DNA of 27,964 nt from JACMLD01 sp033761915 (GTDB taxonomy: Bacteria > Bacteroidota > Bacteroidia > Chitinophagales > Chitinophagaceae), in contig JANRMC010000160.1 of the NCBI GenBank assembly GCA_033761915.1, forward strand, positions 1 through 27,964, in the 5' to 3' direction. Numbering within the stretch: the stretch's first letter is position 1; each line of letters starts with the position of its first letter. The notes beneath the pieces were generated by a model that was given only the letters and a program-made list of their open reading frames with translations, had not been told where the DNA came from and ran no database searches. The position numbers and the translations under genes were made by a program. Positions 1 through 8,707 of the stretch are shown in pieces.

Positions 1-76
1 ATAACGGTTAAAGCTAGTTGCCTGATCATAAGGTTTATGTTTTGCAGCTAAATTAATGAATTTCCGGCCACAGGCG
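1..76. other. Window edge downstream of the GT2 gene, unassigned
   Basis: This stretch follows the stop codon of the minus-strand GT2 gene. On the minus strand an ATG at 29..27 opens a frame of nine codons to the window edge (M-I-R-Q-L-A-L-T-V). Another frame is open from 87 to the edge but has no ATG, GTG or TTG start. Either could be the 5' end of the next gene in the glycan cluster, but too little is present to decide. Confidence 0.25.
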
Positions 77-862
77 TCAAAGATTCTCTAAACGCAAACA
101 AACTTTAATCTTGTATAAAATGCCACCCACCGGACTATTCAACAGATAGTGTAAGCCTTTTAAACGTAACTGCCACAACACCAGTTTTATAGAATAGCCG
201 AAATGAGATTCATATACTTTTCTTCCTTCGCCTAAGGCTTTCAGGTAGTTGGCATAAGTGGTGCCGCCGGGTGCAAATTCTACCAGCGGTTTTTCTATAA
301 ATGCCACTGGCTCTTTGGCAATGCGACAAACAAAGTCGTAGTCCATAGCATTGCGCAGGTTGTTATTATAATTGCCGTAACGGCTATGTAATTCTTTTTT
401 TACAAACATGCTTTGATGGCAAAGGCTGCGCATGCCCCGGTACAATTTGCCAGCTTCAAAGGGTTTACCAATTATTACCCACTGGCCGCCGCGTTGCAGG
501 CGGTATTTGCTGTGCAACCAACTAAGCCCGGGCTGTTGTATAAATACATCAGTAACCTGTTGCAGGGTGGTGGGGTCAATATAGGTATCGGCGCTGTTCA
601 GCATGTTCAGTACAGTACCATTTGCCAGCGCAATGCCTTTATTAAAAGCATCGCCAATACCCTTATCTCTTTCGCACAACCATTTTCTGTATGCAGGTTG
701 CGGGTTGTTTTCCAGCCATTCTTTTATAGCGTTGTTTGATGAACCATCAATTATCCAATGTTCATAAGGCGCCCTTGTTTGCGCATCTACCGATGCACAG
801 GTGGCTTTTAACTCTTCCGGGTTATTAAAGCAAATGGTTATTATTGAAATGGTATCGGGCAA
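77..862 (-). CDS. Glycosyltransferase family 2 (GT-A fold)
   Basis: A 261-residue cytoplasmic glycosyltransferase that probably adds a sugar during assembly of a surface polysaccharide. The N-terminus ISIITICFNNPEEL is the first beta strand and nucleotide-binding region of GT2 enzymes. The segment DKGIGDAFNKGIALANG (residues 66-82) followed by NSADTY (89-94) occupies the place of the usual NSDD metal-binding motif; the first Asp of that motif is Ala here. There is no transmembrane segment. The only start that keeps the N-terminal strand is TTG at 862..860, five bases after the stop of the upstream GT4 gene, so the two are almost certainly co-transcribed. The acceptor and donor sugars cannot be read from the sequence. 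Confidence 0.9.
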   Translation of the reverse strand: MPDTISIITICFNNPEELKATCASVDAQTRAPYEHWIIDGSSNNAIKEWLENNPQPAYRKWLCERDKGIGDAFNKGIALANGTVLNMLNSADTYIDPTTLQQVTDVFIQQPGLSWLHSKYRLQRGGQWVIIGKPFEAGKLYRGMRSLCHQSMFVKKELHSRYGNYNNNLRNAMDYDFVCRIAKEPVAFIEKPLVEFAPGGTTYANYLKALGEGRKVYESHFGYSIKLVLWQLRLKGLHYLLNSPVGGILYKIKVCLRLENL

Positions 863-867
863 AATTA

Positions 868-1974
868 TTATTTTAAAAATGCTACTACTGTTTTGGCAAT
901 ATGGCCCCAGTAAAATTTTTTAAAAAAATGGTCTGGTAAAATTGCGGGTTTATTTTTTATAACGGCCTCCACAAAAGCCGGCCAGTCATCATCTGCCACT
1001 ATGGTTAATAAATCACCTGCATCATCTTTGTTTACACCAATGGCTCCGTTGGTGGTAGATACCGCTGCCGTGCCATAGCCCAGTGCTTCCACCAGTTTTG
1101 TTTTAATACCGCCGCCTTCTATTACCGGGTTTATAAAAATATCAGCGCCTTTAAAATATACCGTGATATCGTCTACAAAACCGGCAAACACAATGTTCTT
1201 ATCTGCATAGTCTTTTAAACTGTTCATAGCTGCCGGCAAGCCCCTGCCGCAAATAATAATGCGGTAGGCAAAACCGGTTTGCAACAGCAGCGGGTTAATG
1301 CTATTAATAATGGTTTTAACCGCCTGCAGGTTGGGGGCATAATCCAATGCTCCGTTAAACAATAAAATTTTTTCATTAGTGGCAATGCCATGTTGCTGCT
1401 GCAATTGCTGCCTGCAATATTGCCGCTCAGTGGCGGAGGGTGTTTCGCTCCAGTCAATGCCGTAAGTAACCGTAATGCACTTGGCCGCGTTTAGCTGAAA
1501 CTGTGTTATGGCATAGTTTCTGTCATCATCGTGAATAAAAAAATTATACTGCGCAGCCGCATGTGTGGCTTTTTCATAACGCCACAAAATTTTCCACCAC
1601 CACTTGCCCAGGCTTTTCCAGCGGGTGCTTTCTATGTTGTGCGAGTGCACGGCCAGTTGCACACCGGCAAACCATTTTAATAAAATACCCAGCCAGCCCC
1701 AATAGGGATGTTCTATAATAAGATGCGTGGCACCTTCTTTTTTTATAATGCGCCGCAGTGTAAAAAATAAAAATAGATTGATGTAGCGGAATGCCCCATT
1801 GCCGATGCAGTTATACATTTTATAGCCAGATGCAAATGAAGGGCTGTTGCTTTTTACAGTAACCATTACTACCGGCGCTTCTTTTGCCAGGTATTCGGTA
1901 AACAGCGCAATTCCTTTTTGCCCGCCAACTTTGGCCGGAAAAATAGTGTATGGAACGAGGCTGATTATCTTCAT
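868..1974 (-). CDS. Glycosyltransferase family 4 (GT-B fold)
   Basis: A 368-residue retaining glycosyltransferase of the GT4/group 1 kind. The N-terminal domain begins MKIISLVPYTIFPAKVGG, with the Gly-Gly loop that closes over the acceptor. The C-terminal domain carries the donor-binding signature EGGGIKTKLVEAL (residues 286-298), containing the paired glutamates typical of the family, preceded by FNGALDYAPN (206-215), which is common in Bacteroidota GT4 proteins. The gene precedes the GT2 gene by five bases and probably forms one operon with it. Together they suggest lipopolysaccharide, capsule or exopolysaccharide synthesis; the product cannot be specified. A 214-bp repeat-bearing gap separates it from the YfhO gene upstream. 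Confidence 0.9.
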   Translation of the reverse strand: MKIISLVPYTIFPAKVGGQKGIALFTEYLAKEAPVVMVTVKSNSPSFASGYKMYNCIGNGAFRYINLFLFFTLRRIIKKEGATHLIIEHPYWGWLGILLKWFAGVQLAVHSHNIESTRWKSLGKWWWKILWRYEKATHAAAQYNFFIHDDDRNYAITQFQLNAAKCITVTYGIDWSETPSATERQYCRQQLQQQHGIATNEKILLFNGALDYAPNLQAVKTIINSINPLLLQTGFAYRIIICGRGLPAAMNSLKDYADKNIVFAGFVDDITVYFKGADIFINPVIEGGGIKTKLVEALGYGTAAVSTTNGAIGVNKDDAGDLLTIVADDDWPAFVEAVIKNKPAILPDHFFKKFYWGHIAKTVVAFLK

Positions 1975-1984
1975 TGCAATAATA

Positions 1985-2188
1985 TGGTTACGGGCAGTTG
2001 TTTTTCATGGCGACATTGTTGCGTCGCACACTTCAACAGTAAGTCAAAATTCAAAAGTAAAAATTAAAAAATGAGGCTACGTTCTTTTTTGACTTTTTAA
2101 TTATTAAAAATTCAGCACAAAGATTCAAATGATAAAGTGTGCGACGCAACCACTGTTGAATACAGCACTACTGCCGGCTACAAAAAAA
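1985..2188. repeat. Inverted-pair intergenic repeat, copy A
   Basis: The gap holds two convergent copies of the dispersed GTCGCAC repeat. The left arm ends with GTTGCGTCGCACACTT (2018-2033) and the right arm begins with its exact 16-bp complement (2135-2150). Outside the core, the right arm runs into CTGCCGGCTA and a run of A that touches the YfhO stop codon. A second inverted pair, TTCAACAGT (2032-2040) and ACTGTTGAA (2152-2160), is also present. The roughly 100-bp interior is AT-rich and matches the interior of copy B at 12.6 kb (AAGTCAAAA near the left arm, AAAAATTCAG and GATTCAAATG near the right arm). No coding potential is seen. It resembles a MITE or REP doublet. Confidence 0.8.
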
Positions 2189-4717
2189 CTACGCAGTTTT
2201 CTTTTTTCTGAACTCCATAAAAATACCGGCGGCCAGCAACAGGTAAATTAAAATATTAAACCACATTGTTATTTTATCGCTCAGTATTACCGAACGGGGT
2301 TCAAAACGAAATTCAATTTTATGAGTACCGGCAGGTATGGGCATGCCGCGCAATACATAGTTTACACGGGCATGTGCTACTTTTTGTCCGTCAATATAGG
2401 CATCCCATCCGTGCGGATAATACACTTCGCTAAACACGGTAAACTGTGGTGTGGCGGCTTTGCTTTCGTAACGCACAATATCGTTCAGGTTTTCTGTAAG
2501 AGTAATAGTGGCGGCAGAATCGTATTGAAAAGGTTTGCTTACCACTTCATTAAACCGGATGTCGAACACGGCGCTGTCTTTGGTATTGAGTTTATCCAGC
2601 ACACTCATTTCTTCATCGGCATTTTTTGCAGGTACCAATGCTTTTACAAACCATGCATTGCCCAATGCGGCGGGGTTTAATTGCGCCATGGGCTGCCCGT
2701 TAGCAGGGTTTTGCACAATAAAATACCGGGTGTTAAGCATGTTAAACACATTCATATTGCCTTTGCTTAACTGGCGTTCAATAATATCCTGGTACAAAGC
2801 CAGCTTGGCCGGACTGTAACCACCAATGGCATTAAAATGATAAGAAGCCACCGAACTGGAGAAAGGATCTCCATCGGCCTGGTCAAACACCCGGAAATGT
2901 TTGGTGGGGTCTGCTTTAATTTGCTGCACGGCTGCATTGGTTTGAAATGCTGATTCAAACTGTGCCGGCTCCACAAATTTATCGGCACCCAGATAGCGCT
3001 TGCCCACCGCCAGCAAATCAATAACACCCAATAAAACTATAATGGCCATGGCCACTACCGGCTTTATTTTATTTTTTAAGTACAAACCAATAAGCGATGC
3101 CGCAGCCAGTATAAAGAAAATGCTGCGCAATAAATCTTTACCATATAAACTCTGGCGGTCTTGCTGCAGGCCTTTTATTAAACCACGGCCAAAATCTTCG
3201 GCCTGCTGCTGCATGGCTGGCGTGGGTTGCTGGCCTTGTGCAGCCTGTTGCAACATGCCATTGGTAAAATTATCTTTTAAAGCCGCATCGTTAGGGCCGC
3301 GGTAATCAAAACTAAAATAGAAGGCAGTAAGTAATAATAATACTGCGCCGGTAACATACAAGCTTAGCTTAAACTTTTTCCACGCATCTTCTTTATTAAT
3401 AGTGCCAAACAAAATTTGCTGCAGACTGATAGCCGCCAAGGTTACAAAAGCCAGTTGCGGCACCACTAACGACATAGAAGGCGCTCTGAATTTTTTATAC
3501 AACGGTAAATGATCAAACAAGAAATAGTTAATGCCTTCCAGGTTTTTACCCCATGATAAAATAATGGCAAATGCAGAAGCTGCCAGCAGTCCCCATTTTA
3601 ACCAGCCATTTAAAAAGAAGAAACCGGCTATTACTAAAAAGCAAATAATAGCACCCAAATACACCGGCCCTGCATGGCCGGGCTGGTTGCCCCAATACGC
3701 ATAAGCATTGGCATATTGCAACGCATTCTCTTCGGGCACACCGGCTTCAGCCATTTTACTGGCAAATGCAGAACCGCCTTCTTTTAAGGGTGTGCCATAG
3801 CTGCCACCACCGTATAAATTGGGAACTATAAACGTAAAGGTTTCATTAATGCCGTAACTGCCGTAATAGAAAGCATAATCTTTATCTAAACCACCAGCCG
3901 TTTTGGTAGCGGTTTTCGCCGTATCCGTCAGTTCACTTCTGCCGCCGCGCATGGTTTCTTTGGCATACTCGTTCATGGGCCATATGTTAACCATATTGGT
4001 GCCCACAGCAATACCGCCTGCCACCAATGCCAAAGCGCCTGCAATAACGGCCTGCTTTAATTGCCCGCTGCGTATAGAATGAATGACAAAGGCCACGCCA
4101 ATACACAGTGCCACAATTAAGGTGTAATAAGTAATCTGAATATGGTTTTGCCAGATAATCATACTGGCAAAAAGAGCGGTAAGCACCGTGCCCAAAATAT
4201 GCCTGCCATTAAATAGCACCAGCAACGATGCTATTACGGCCGGGGCATAGCCAATACATACCATTTTAGTATCGTGCCCCACGGCCACAATAATGGGGTC
4301 GTAAGTGGCATACGCGTAAGAGAGGGCACCCATCATGGCAATCCATGGGTTAATGCGCAAAACCGATAAAAGAAAATAAGCCATAATACTGGCTAAAAAG
4401 AAAAAGTTTACCGGCTTGGGTAAGCCCAGCGTAAAAATATAATTGTGCAATACGCCTATAGATATTTTATTGGGTGTTTCAAAAGCCACCTGGTAACCGG
4501 GCATGCCGCTAAACTGGCTGTTGGTCCAGTAAGGATAGTGGCCGTATTTTTCTTTAAACTCAATACTCTGCTGCGCCATACCCTGCCAGCCTTGCGTATC
4601 GTGCTGACTCACCACCATGCCATCAAAAACAGGTTTGCAATAAAAAACGGCTACCAGTAAAAAAACAATCACTGCCACCGCATGTGGCCAATTGCGCAGT
4701 AAGAAAGATTTGTTCAT
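2189..4717 (-). CDS. YfhO family polytopic membrane protein (GT-C-like)
   Basis: An 842-residue inner-membrane protein of the YfhO family. Known members are GT-C-like proteins linked to glycosylation of cell-wall polymers in Firmicutes; the Bacteroidota homologues are uncharacterised. One N-terminal helix (VAVIVFLLVAVFYC) is followed by an extracytoplasmic loop with QHDTQGWQGMAQQSIEF and SQFSGMPGYQ, in the position where GT-C enzymes keep a catalytic acidic residue. About ten further helices follow, then a periplasmic C-terminal domain ending YYPHGWDAYIDGQ and a last helix before a basic tail FRKKKTA. Length and plan fit the Bacteroidota family. Its place upstream of GT4 and GT2 genes fits a polymer-decoration role. 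Start is ATG at 4717; a GTCGCAC repeat begins at the stop codon. Confidence 0.88.
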   Translation of the reverse strand: MNKSFLLRNWPHAVAVIVFLLVAVFYCKPVFDGMVVSQHDTQGWQGMAQQSIEFKEKYGHYPYWTNSQFSGMPGYQVAFETPNKISIGVLHNYIFTLGLPKPVNFFFLASIMAYFLLSVLRINPWIAMMGALSYAYATYDPIIVAVGHDTKMVCIGYAPAVIASLLVLFNGRHILGTVLTALFASMIIWQNHIQITYYTLIVALCIGVAFVIHSIRSGQLKQAVIAGALALVAGGIAVGTNMVNIWPMNEYAKETMRGGRSELTDTAKTATKTAGGLDKDYAFYYGSYGINETFTFIVPNLYGGGSYGTPLKEGGSAFASKMAEAGVPEENALQYANAYAYWGNQPGHAGPVYLGAIICFLVIAGFFFLNGWLKWGLLAASAFAIILSWGKNLEGINYFLFDHLPLYKKFRAPSMSLVVPQLAFVTLAAISLQQILFGTINKEDAWKKFKLSLYVTGAVLLLLTAFYFSFDYRGPNDAALKDNFTNGMLQQAAQGQQPTPAMQQQAEDFGRGLIKGLQQDRQSLYGKDLLRSIFFILAAASLIGLYLKNKIKPVVAMAIIVLLGVIDLLAVGKRYLGADKFVEPAQFESAFQTNAAVQQIKADPTKHFRVFDQADGDPFSSSVASYHFNAIGGYSPAKLALYQDIIERQLSKGNMNVFNMLNTRYFIVQNPANGQPMAQLNPAALGNAWFVKALVPAKNADEEMSVLDKLNTKDSAVFDIRFNEVVSKPFQYDSAATITLTENLNDIVRYESKAATPQFTVFSEVYYPHGWDAYIDGQKVAHARVNYVLRGMPIPAGTHKIEFRFEPRSVILSDKITMWFNILIYLLLAAGIFMEFRKKKTA

Positions 4718-4791
4718 AGTAATTATTTCTGCGAAGCAAAATAATGCTATTTTACGTATAAATACATGCTAATTGTTTGGCAACTACGGTA

Positions 4792-5070
4792 ATGAATAAA
4801 CTTTCGTTTTGGCATAAACTGGCTTTTATAACCAATGTTTGCTGGCTGGCTGCCTGGTTATTGAAATATTACACCCTCATCAGTCCGGGTGTTTTGCAAT
4901 CAACCATTTTGGTAAACGGTTTGTTAATAGCCTATCTGGTAAATATTCCACTTTGCTTGTTTACCCTTTTTTTAGTTATTAATAAAAAACTGCCGGCAGG
5001 TTTGCCCCGTTGGTTGTATATTATTAACGGACTGTTTTGTATAACCCAACTTTATATACTGCTAAAATGA
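4792..5070 (+). CDS. Small three-helix membrane protein, unknown function
   Basis: A 92-residue hydrophobic protein with about three transmembrane segments (residues roughly 10-26, 37-61 and 73-90), separated by a short basic loop NKKLPAGLPR. I chose the ATG at 4792; a TTG at 4777 would add five residues. No family was recognised. The stop overlaps the start of the queuosine-precursor transporter gene in an ATGA (5067-5070), so translation of the two is probably coupled. This suggests, without proving, a role beside that transporter. Confidence 0.7.
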   Translation: MNKLSFWHKLAFITNVCWLAAWLLKYYTLISPGVLQSTILVNGLLIAYLVNIPLCLFTLFLVINKKLPAGLPRWLYIINGLFCITQLYILLK

Positions 5071-5843
5071 TACACTATATTATAAAAGACAAACCCACCC
5101 GCCTCTACATTATACTGGGTGGCTTTTTTATTGCCAATGCGTTGATTGCAGAAATAATTGGCGTAAAACTGTTTTCGTTAGAAAGCACCCTGGGCATGGC
5201 CCCGGCTAACTTAAACCTGCTGGGCGAAAGCGGTCTTGGTTTTACCCTTTCTGTAGGCGTGCTGCCATGGCCCATAGTATTTATAATGACCGATCTGGTA
5301 AACGAGTACTACGGCGTAAAAGGCGTACGCTTTCTCTCGCTGCTTACCGCCTGCTTGATAGCTTTTGCCTTTTTTGTTTTTTATTTTGCCATCCGCACAG
5401 CCCCCGATGCTTTTTGGGAAGGCTCTCAGCAAAAAAATGGCGTACCCAGTATGCAGGCAGCCTTTAGCCAGATACTGGGGCAGGGCATGAATATTATTGT
5501 AGCCTCACTCACCGCATTTGTAATAGGGCAGTTAACCGATGCCACGGTGTTTAAAAGCATTAAAAAGTTTACCGGAGAAAAAAACATCTGGTTGCGTTCA
5601 ACCGGGTCCACACTCATATCGCAGTTAATAGATACCATTGTGGTGTCTTACATGTACCTCTATTTTTCACTGGGCTTTTCTTTTGCACGTGTTACCGCCA
5701 TAGCCACCACCGGCTATCTGTATAAGTTTACTGTGGCCTTATTATGCACGCCGCTCATTTACCTGGTGCATGCTTTAATAGAAAAATACCTGGGTAAAGA
5801 AAAAGCGGCCGAAATGAAAAAAGCAGCCCTGGCAAAAGGATAG
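5067..5843 (+). CDS. Queuosine precursor transporter (YhhQ/DUF165 family)
   Basis: A 258-residue integral membrane protein of the vitamin-uptake-like YhhQ family, which imports 7-cyano- or 7-aminomethyl-7-deazaguanine for making the tRNA base queuosine. Family features are NALIAEIIGVKLF in the first helix, GVLPWPIVFIMTDLVNEYYG after the second, and the later STLISQLIDTIVVSYMYLY helix. Six or so transmembrane helices can be drawn, with a lysine-rich C-terminal tail. The ATG at 5067 overlaps the preceding stop by four bases (ATGA); a TTG 30 bases upstream in the same frame is less likely. No queuosine biosynthesis genes are nearby, as is common for salvage transporters. A GTCGCAC repeat starts a few bases after the stop. 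Confidence 0.9.
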   Translation: MIHYIIKDKPTRLYIILGGFFIANALIAEIIGVKLFSLESTLGMAPANLNLLGESGLGFTLSVGVLPWPIVFIMTDLVNEYYGVKGVRFLSLLTACLIAFAFFVFYFAIRTAPDAFWEGSQQKNGVPSMQAAFSQILGQGMNIIVASLTAFVIGQLTDATVFKSIKKFTGEKNIWLRSTGSTLISQLIDTIVVSYMYLYFSLGFSFARVTAIATTGYLYKFTVALLCTPLIYLVHALIEKYLGKEKAAEMKKAALAKG

Positions 5844-5849
5844 TATTTT

Positions 5850-5903
5850 TTTGGTAGCCGGCAGCAGTGCCCTGTGGCAGCATCCTTGCGTCGCACACTT
5901 CAG
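5850..5903 (+). repeat. Dispersed GTCGCAC repeat, single copy (R3)
   Basis: Starting six bases after the transporter stop, the sequence reads GGTAGCCGGCAG, then about 20 variable bases, then CCTTGCGTCGCACACTT (5884-5900). This is the same left-to-right order as in the other copies. The remaining intergenic sequence to 6098 is purine-rich, with no inverted partner and no gene. Confidence 0.75.
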
Positions 5904-6098
5904 CAGCAGTGCAGCATATGGCTAAGAGGAAAAGAGGGAAGGAGAAAGGATGGTATTTTATTTTCGTAGAATGGATTTTTTGAAACAAGACTAATCTTTT
6001 ATTAGCAGTATTTCGTTGTAGCTCATATCGCCCAACTGCATGAAAGCAATAGAAAATTTTCTAAAGGAATATATTTAAATAATCAAGCCTACTCCAAA

Positions 6099-6620
6099 AT
6101 GCAAGAGAAAATAAAATCATTACAGCGCCGGTTGCAACGAAATGTAGTAATGCCAGAGTTTGTAAATTCAATTTCCGCTATTTCAAATTTTGAAATTAAA
6201 GAAGCAATGTTCCTATCACTGGAAGAAATAGATTTACATAATATAAAATTAAACAGCACCGATTTTAAATTCAATTATCTCAACCTGAGTTTCCCAACAG
6301 AGAAAGTTTCCATGCTAAAGACAAGACTCTGTAAGTTGAGTTATGAGCTTGATAAAGAAAATTATTTATCTCTTTCTCATCTAGCTGATTTATTTGCATT
6401 AAAAACAAGTACAGCTTTTATTTCAGAAAAATTTCAAGAGCTTTTAGATTTAGACAGAGGTCTCATTCATGTGTATACTACTGATTATACGAACGGTTTA
6501 TGGATAGACCAGTATAATGACTATTGGTTTTTGGATGGCAAAACCGAGTTTGTATCAATAATTGAATTACGAGTTTTTGGAGAAGCTTGGATTAAAAAAG
6601 TAATAGCTTTTCATGAATAA
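6099..6620 (+). CDS. Hypothetical protein, AT-rich
   Basis: A 173-residue soluble protein that I do not recognise. It is mixed alpha/beta in appearance, with acidic stretches (LSLEEIDLHN, LDLDRG) and an aromatic C-terminal part (NGLWIDQYNDYWFLDGKTEF). It has no signal peptide, membrane segment or cysteine cluster. The gene is clearly AT-rich (about 30% GC over 6241-6300) compared with 45% or more in core genes nearby, suggesting recent acquisition. It starts with ATG at 6099 and lies 32 bases upstream of the DUF2071 gene on the same strand. The size and orphan status would fit an immunity or accessory protein, but nothing in the sequence shows this. Confidence 0.65.
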   Translation: MQEKIKSLQRRLQRNVVMPEFVNSISAISNFEIKEAMFLSLEEIDLHNIKLNSTDFKFNYLNLSFPTEKVSMLKTRLCKLSYELDKENYLSLSHLADLFALKTSTAFISEKFQELLDLDRGLIHVYTTDYTNGLWIDQYNDYWFLDGKTEFVSIIELRVFGEAWIKKVIAFHE

Positions 6621-6652
6621 GCATTTTTCTGCCAATATCTATATTAAATAGC

Positions 6653-7375
6653 ATGTCTATAATTAAAGAAATACTTACTCATACAGCGCATCGCCCATTC
6701 AATTTGCCCAGCGGCCAATGGAAGTATTATCAGGAATGGAATAATGCGGTTTTTTTACATTGGCAAATCCCGATTGAGGCGGTGAGGGAACTGGTGCCGC
6801 CAGAATTGGATATTGATTGTTATAATGGCAGCTGTTATGTTTCATTAGTGGGGTTTACCATGCAAAATATCCGGCCAAGGTATTTACCATCTGTTTCCTT
6901 TATTTCAGATTTTAACGAAATCAACCTGCGGACTTATGTAGTCTATAACGGCAAGCCAGGTGTATATTTTTTAAATATTGAAGCGGCAAAATCAATATCA
7001 GTATTTATTGCAAAGCATCTATCTGGGTTGCCTTATGAGAAAGCCGTAATGGCAAGAACTGAAACCACATTTACATCCAGGAATAATAAGAAAGGTTTTT
7101 ATTTTGATGCCAGCTTTGATATCAAAGAAATGCTTCTTAATAAAACAGCACTGGATAAGTGGTTGACAGAACGGTATTGCTTATATTTAAAACAAGACGG
7201 AAAAGTCTTTTGCTACGATATTCATCACCAGGAGTGGCCATTACGAACTATTAATGTTAATCTGCTTTCGCTAAACTATAGAATTGGCAGCTTTAAACTT
7301 TCAGGTCAATTACCAGATTTGGTGCATTATTCAAATGGTGTTAAAGTATTATCGTGGCAGAAAAAGGCAATTTGA
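6653..7375 (+). CDS. DUF2071 (YqjF-like) family protein
   Basis: A 240-residue protein of the DUF2071/YqjF family, whose fold is related to acetoacetate decarboxylase and whose function is unknown. Family features are the opening AHRPFNLPSGQWKYYQEWNN, FLHWQIPIEAVRELVPPELDID (around residues 34-55), SYVSLVGF-like CYVSLVGFTM, and INLRTYVVYNGKPGVYFLNIEA (around 90-112). The length is normal. Composition is AT-rich (about 27% GC over 7081-7140), like the upstream unknown gene, so the two may have arrived together. The gene converges on the GNAT gene, with only ten bases between the two stop codons. Confidence 0.85.
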   Translation: MSIIKEILTHTAHRPFNLPSGQWKYYQEWNNAVFLHWQIPIEAVRELVPPELDIDCYNGSCYVSLVGFTMQNIRPRYLPSVSFISDFNEINLRTYVVYNGKPGVYFLNIEAAKSISVFIAKHLSGLPYEKAVMARTETTFTSRNNKKGFYFDASFDIKEMLLNKTALDKWLTERYCLYLKQDGKVFCYDIHHQEWPLRTINVNLLSLNYRIGSFKLSGQLPDLVHYSNGVKVLSWQKKAI

Positions 7376-7385
7376 TTGTTTACTA

Positions 7386-7877
7386 TTACTCCAACCCCAG
7401 CTCCATTACATAATCGTTCATAAAATAGCCGCTACCAATATTAATGTCTTCTTCCTGTATTACAGCAAACCCCATTTTCTCGTAAAAAAATTTGGCCTTG
7501 TTGTGTCTGTTTACATTTAGCTGTAATGCTTTGCCGTTTTGTTGCCGGCAGTTTGCTGCTATAAATTGTAACAACTGTTTGCCATAACCCTTGCCCTGTG
7601 TTTGCGGCAGCACATAAATTTTATGCAGTTTAAAAATGCCCGTACTTACCTCACTAAAACTGGCAAAGCCTACTGGTTCGCTGCCTTCCCAGGCTAAAAA
7701 AAACTGGTGGCCGCTGTTTTGCTGTTGCTGCAATGCCTGCTGGTTATACATCAGCCGCAGCATATAATCTAACTGTTCACTGCTTAAAATATCTTTATAG
7801 GCATCGGGCCATATAAGGTGTGCCAGTTCTTCTACAATGGCCAGTTCTTTACTGGTGGCAGAACGAATGTCTAACAT
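7386..7877 (-). CDS. GNAT family N-acetyltransferase
   Basis: A 163-residue single-domain GNAT enzyme that transfers an acetyl group from acetyl-CoA to an amine. Motif A is complete: LHKIYVLPQTQGKGYGKQLL, with the pyrophosphate-binding Q-x-x-G-x-G at residues 94-99. Motif B follows in NRHNKAKFFYEKMGF, and the N-terminal half carries SGHQFFLAWEGSEPVGFASF. The substrate cannot be deduced. The start at 7877 lies two bases after the stop of the PrsW-like gene, so the two are co-transcribed. Confidence 0.92.
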   Translation of the reverse strand: MLDIRSATSKELAIVEELAHLIWPDAYKDILSSEQLDYMLRLMYNQQALQQQQNSGHQFFLAWEGSEPVGFASFSEVSTGIFKLHKIYVLPQTQGKGYGKQLLQFIAANCRQQNGKALQLNVNRHNKAKFFYEKMGFAVIQEEDINIGSGYFMNDYVMELGLE

Positions 7878-7879
7878 GC

Positions 7880-8605
7880 TTATATATTGTTATGGTTGTT
7901 TTCAAAATTGGTTTTAGATAATTGCTGGTGCAGTTTAATGGAGCGCAGGCTTAAGCGGATGGCTATGAAATAAGAAACCAATGCCCCCAAAAACAACAAA
8001 CCCTCACTTATATAGGCAGTTACTTTTGCATTGCCTTGTAGGAAAAGAAAAAAGTCGAACGCCCCATGAAAGAGGATGGCCATAAACAAGCCTTTAAAAG
8101 TAAGTGCAGCACTGCCGCCGCTGTTAAATTTGGCCAGCCCCACATAGTACCCCATCAGCACACCAAAGCTGGCATGTGCCGGCACCGATAAAAACATACG
8201 GGTAATGCCTGTGCCCATGCCATACTGATACACATAGCCAATATTTTCTAAGGTGGCAAAACCCATGGCCACCATTACAGCATACACAATACCATCAAAG
8301 GGCTCGTTAAACTCTTTTTGCCGGTAAGCATATACCCGCAGCATCAGGTATTTGCTCAGCTCTTCGCTGGCGGCTACTACGGCAAAGGCATAAAATGCAT
8401 AATAAGCAATAGAAGTGCTGTTTCTGAAATCTCCAAAGAGCGTAGCCACACTTGCCTGCACAATTATGGCCGGTATGGTAGCCAGCATGCCCAGGAAAAA
8501 TGAAATGATAATATGGCGTTTGGGTTCACGATCGTATTTGTCTTTGGCATAGATATACCACATTATGGCAAGGCCGGGTGCAATGGCAATGGCTAAAAGC
8601 GTCAT
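7880..8605 (-). CDS. PrsW family intramembrane metalloprotease
   Basis: A 241-residue polytopic membrane protein of the PrsW family. These metalloproteases of the CAAX-protease/APH-1 group cut membrane proteins; PrsW of Bacillus subtilis cleaves an anti-sigma factor. The family motifs are present: EELSK (residues 81-85), PFDGIVYAVMVAMGFATLEN (102-121), a histidine in SVPAHASFGVLMGYY (H144), and HGAFDF (H180). About seven helices can be drawn. The N-terminus MWYIYAKDKYDREPKRH is typical of the family. No anti-sigma or sigma factor gene is close by, so the substrate is unknown. It is the first gene of a two-gene minus-strand unit with the GNAT gene. Confidence 0.88.
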   Translation of the reverse strand: MTLLAIAIAPGLAIMWYIYAKDKYDREPKRHIIISFFLGMLATIPAIIVQASVATLFGDFRNSTSIAYYAFYAFAVVAASEELSKYLMLRVYAYRQKEFNEPFDGIVYAVMVAMGFATLENIGYVYQYGMGTGITRMFLSVPAHASFGVLMGYYVGLAKFNSGGSAALTFKGLFMAILFHGAFDFFLFLQGNAKVTAYISEGLLFLGALVSYFIAIRLSLRSIKLHQQLSKTNFENNHNNI

Positions 8606-8707
8606 GTATTAAAATTAGAAACGGAAGTTAAGACGGAAATGAGTAATGAATGGTGAGTAATGAGTTATTTGGTAAGTTTTTTTGCTGCATCATGTGTTGC
8701 TGATGAC

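Noticed and set aside
413..739. Plus-strand open frame opposite the GT2 gene
   Set aside because: Shadow of the well-supported glycosyltransferase on the other strand.
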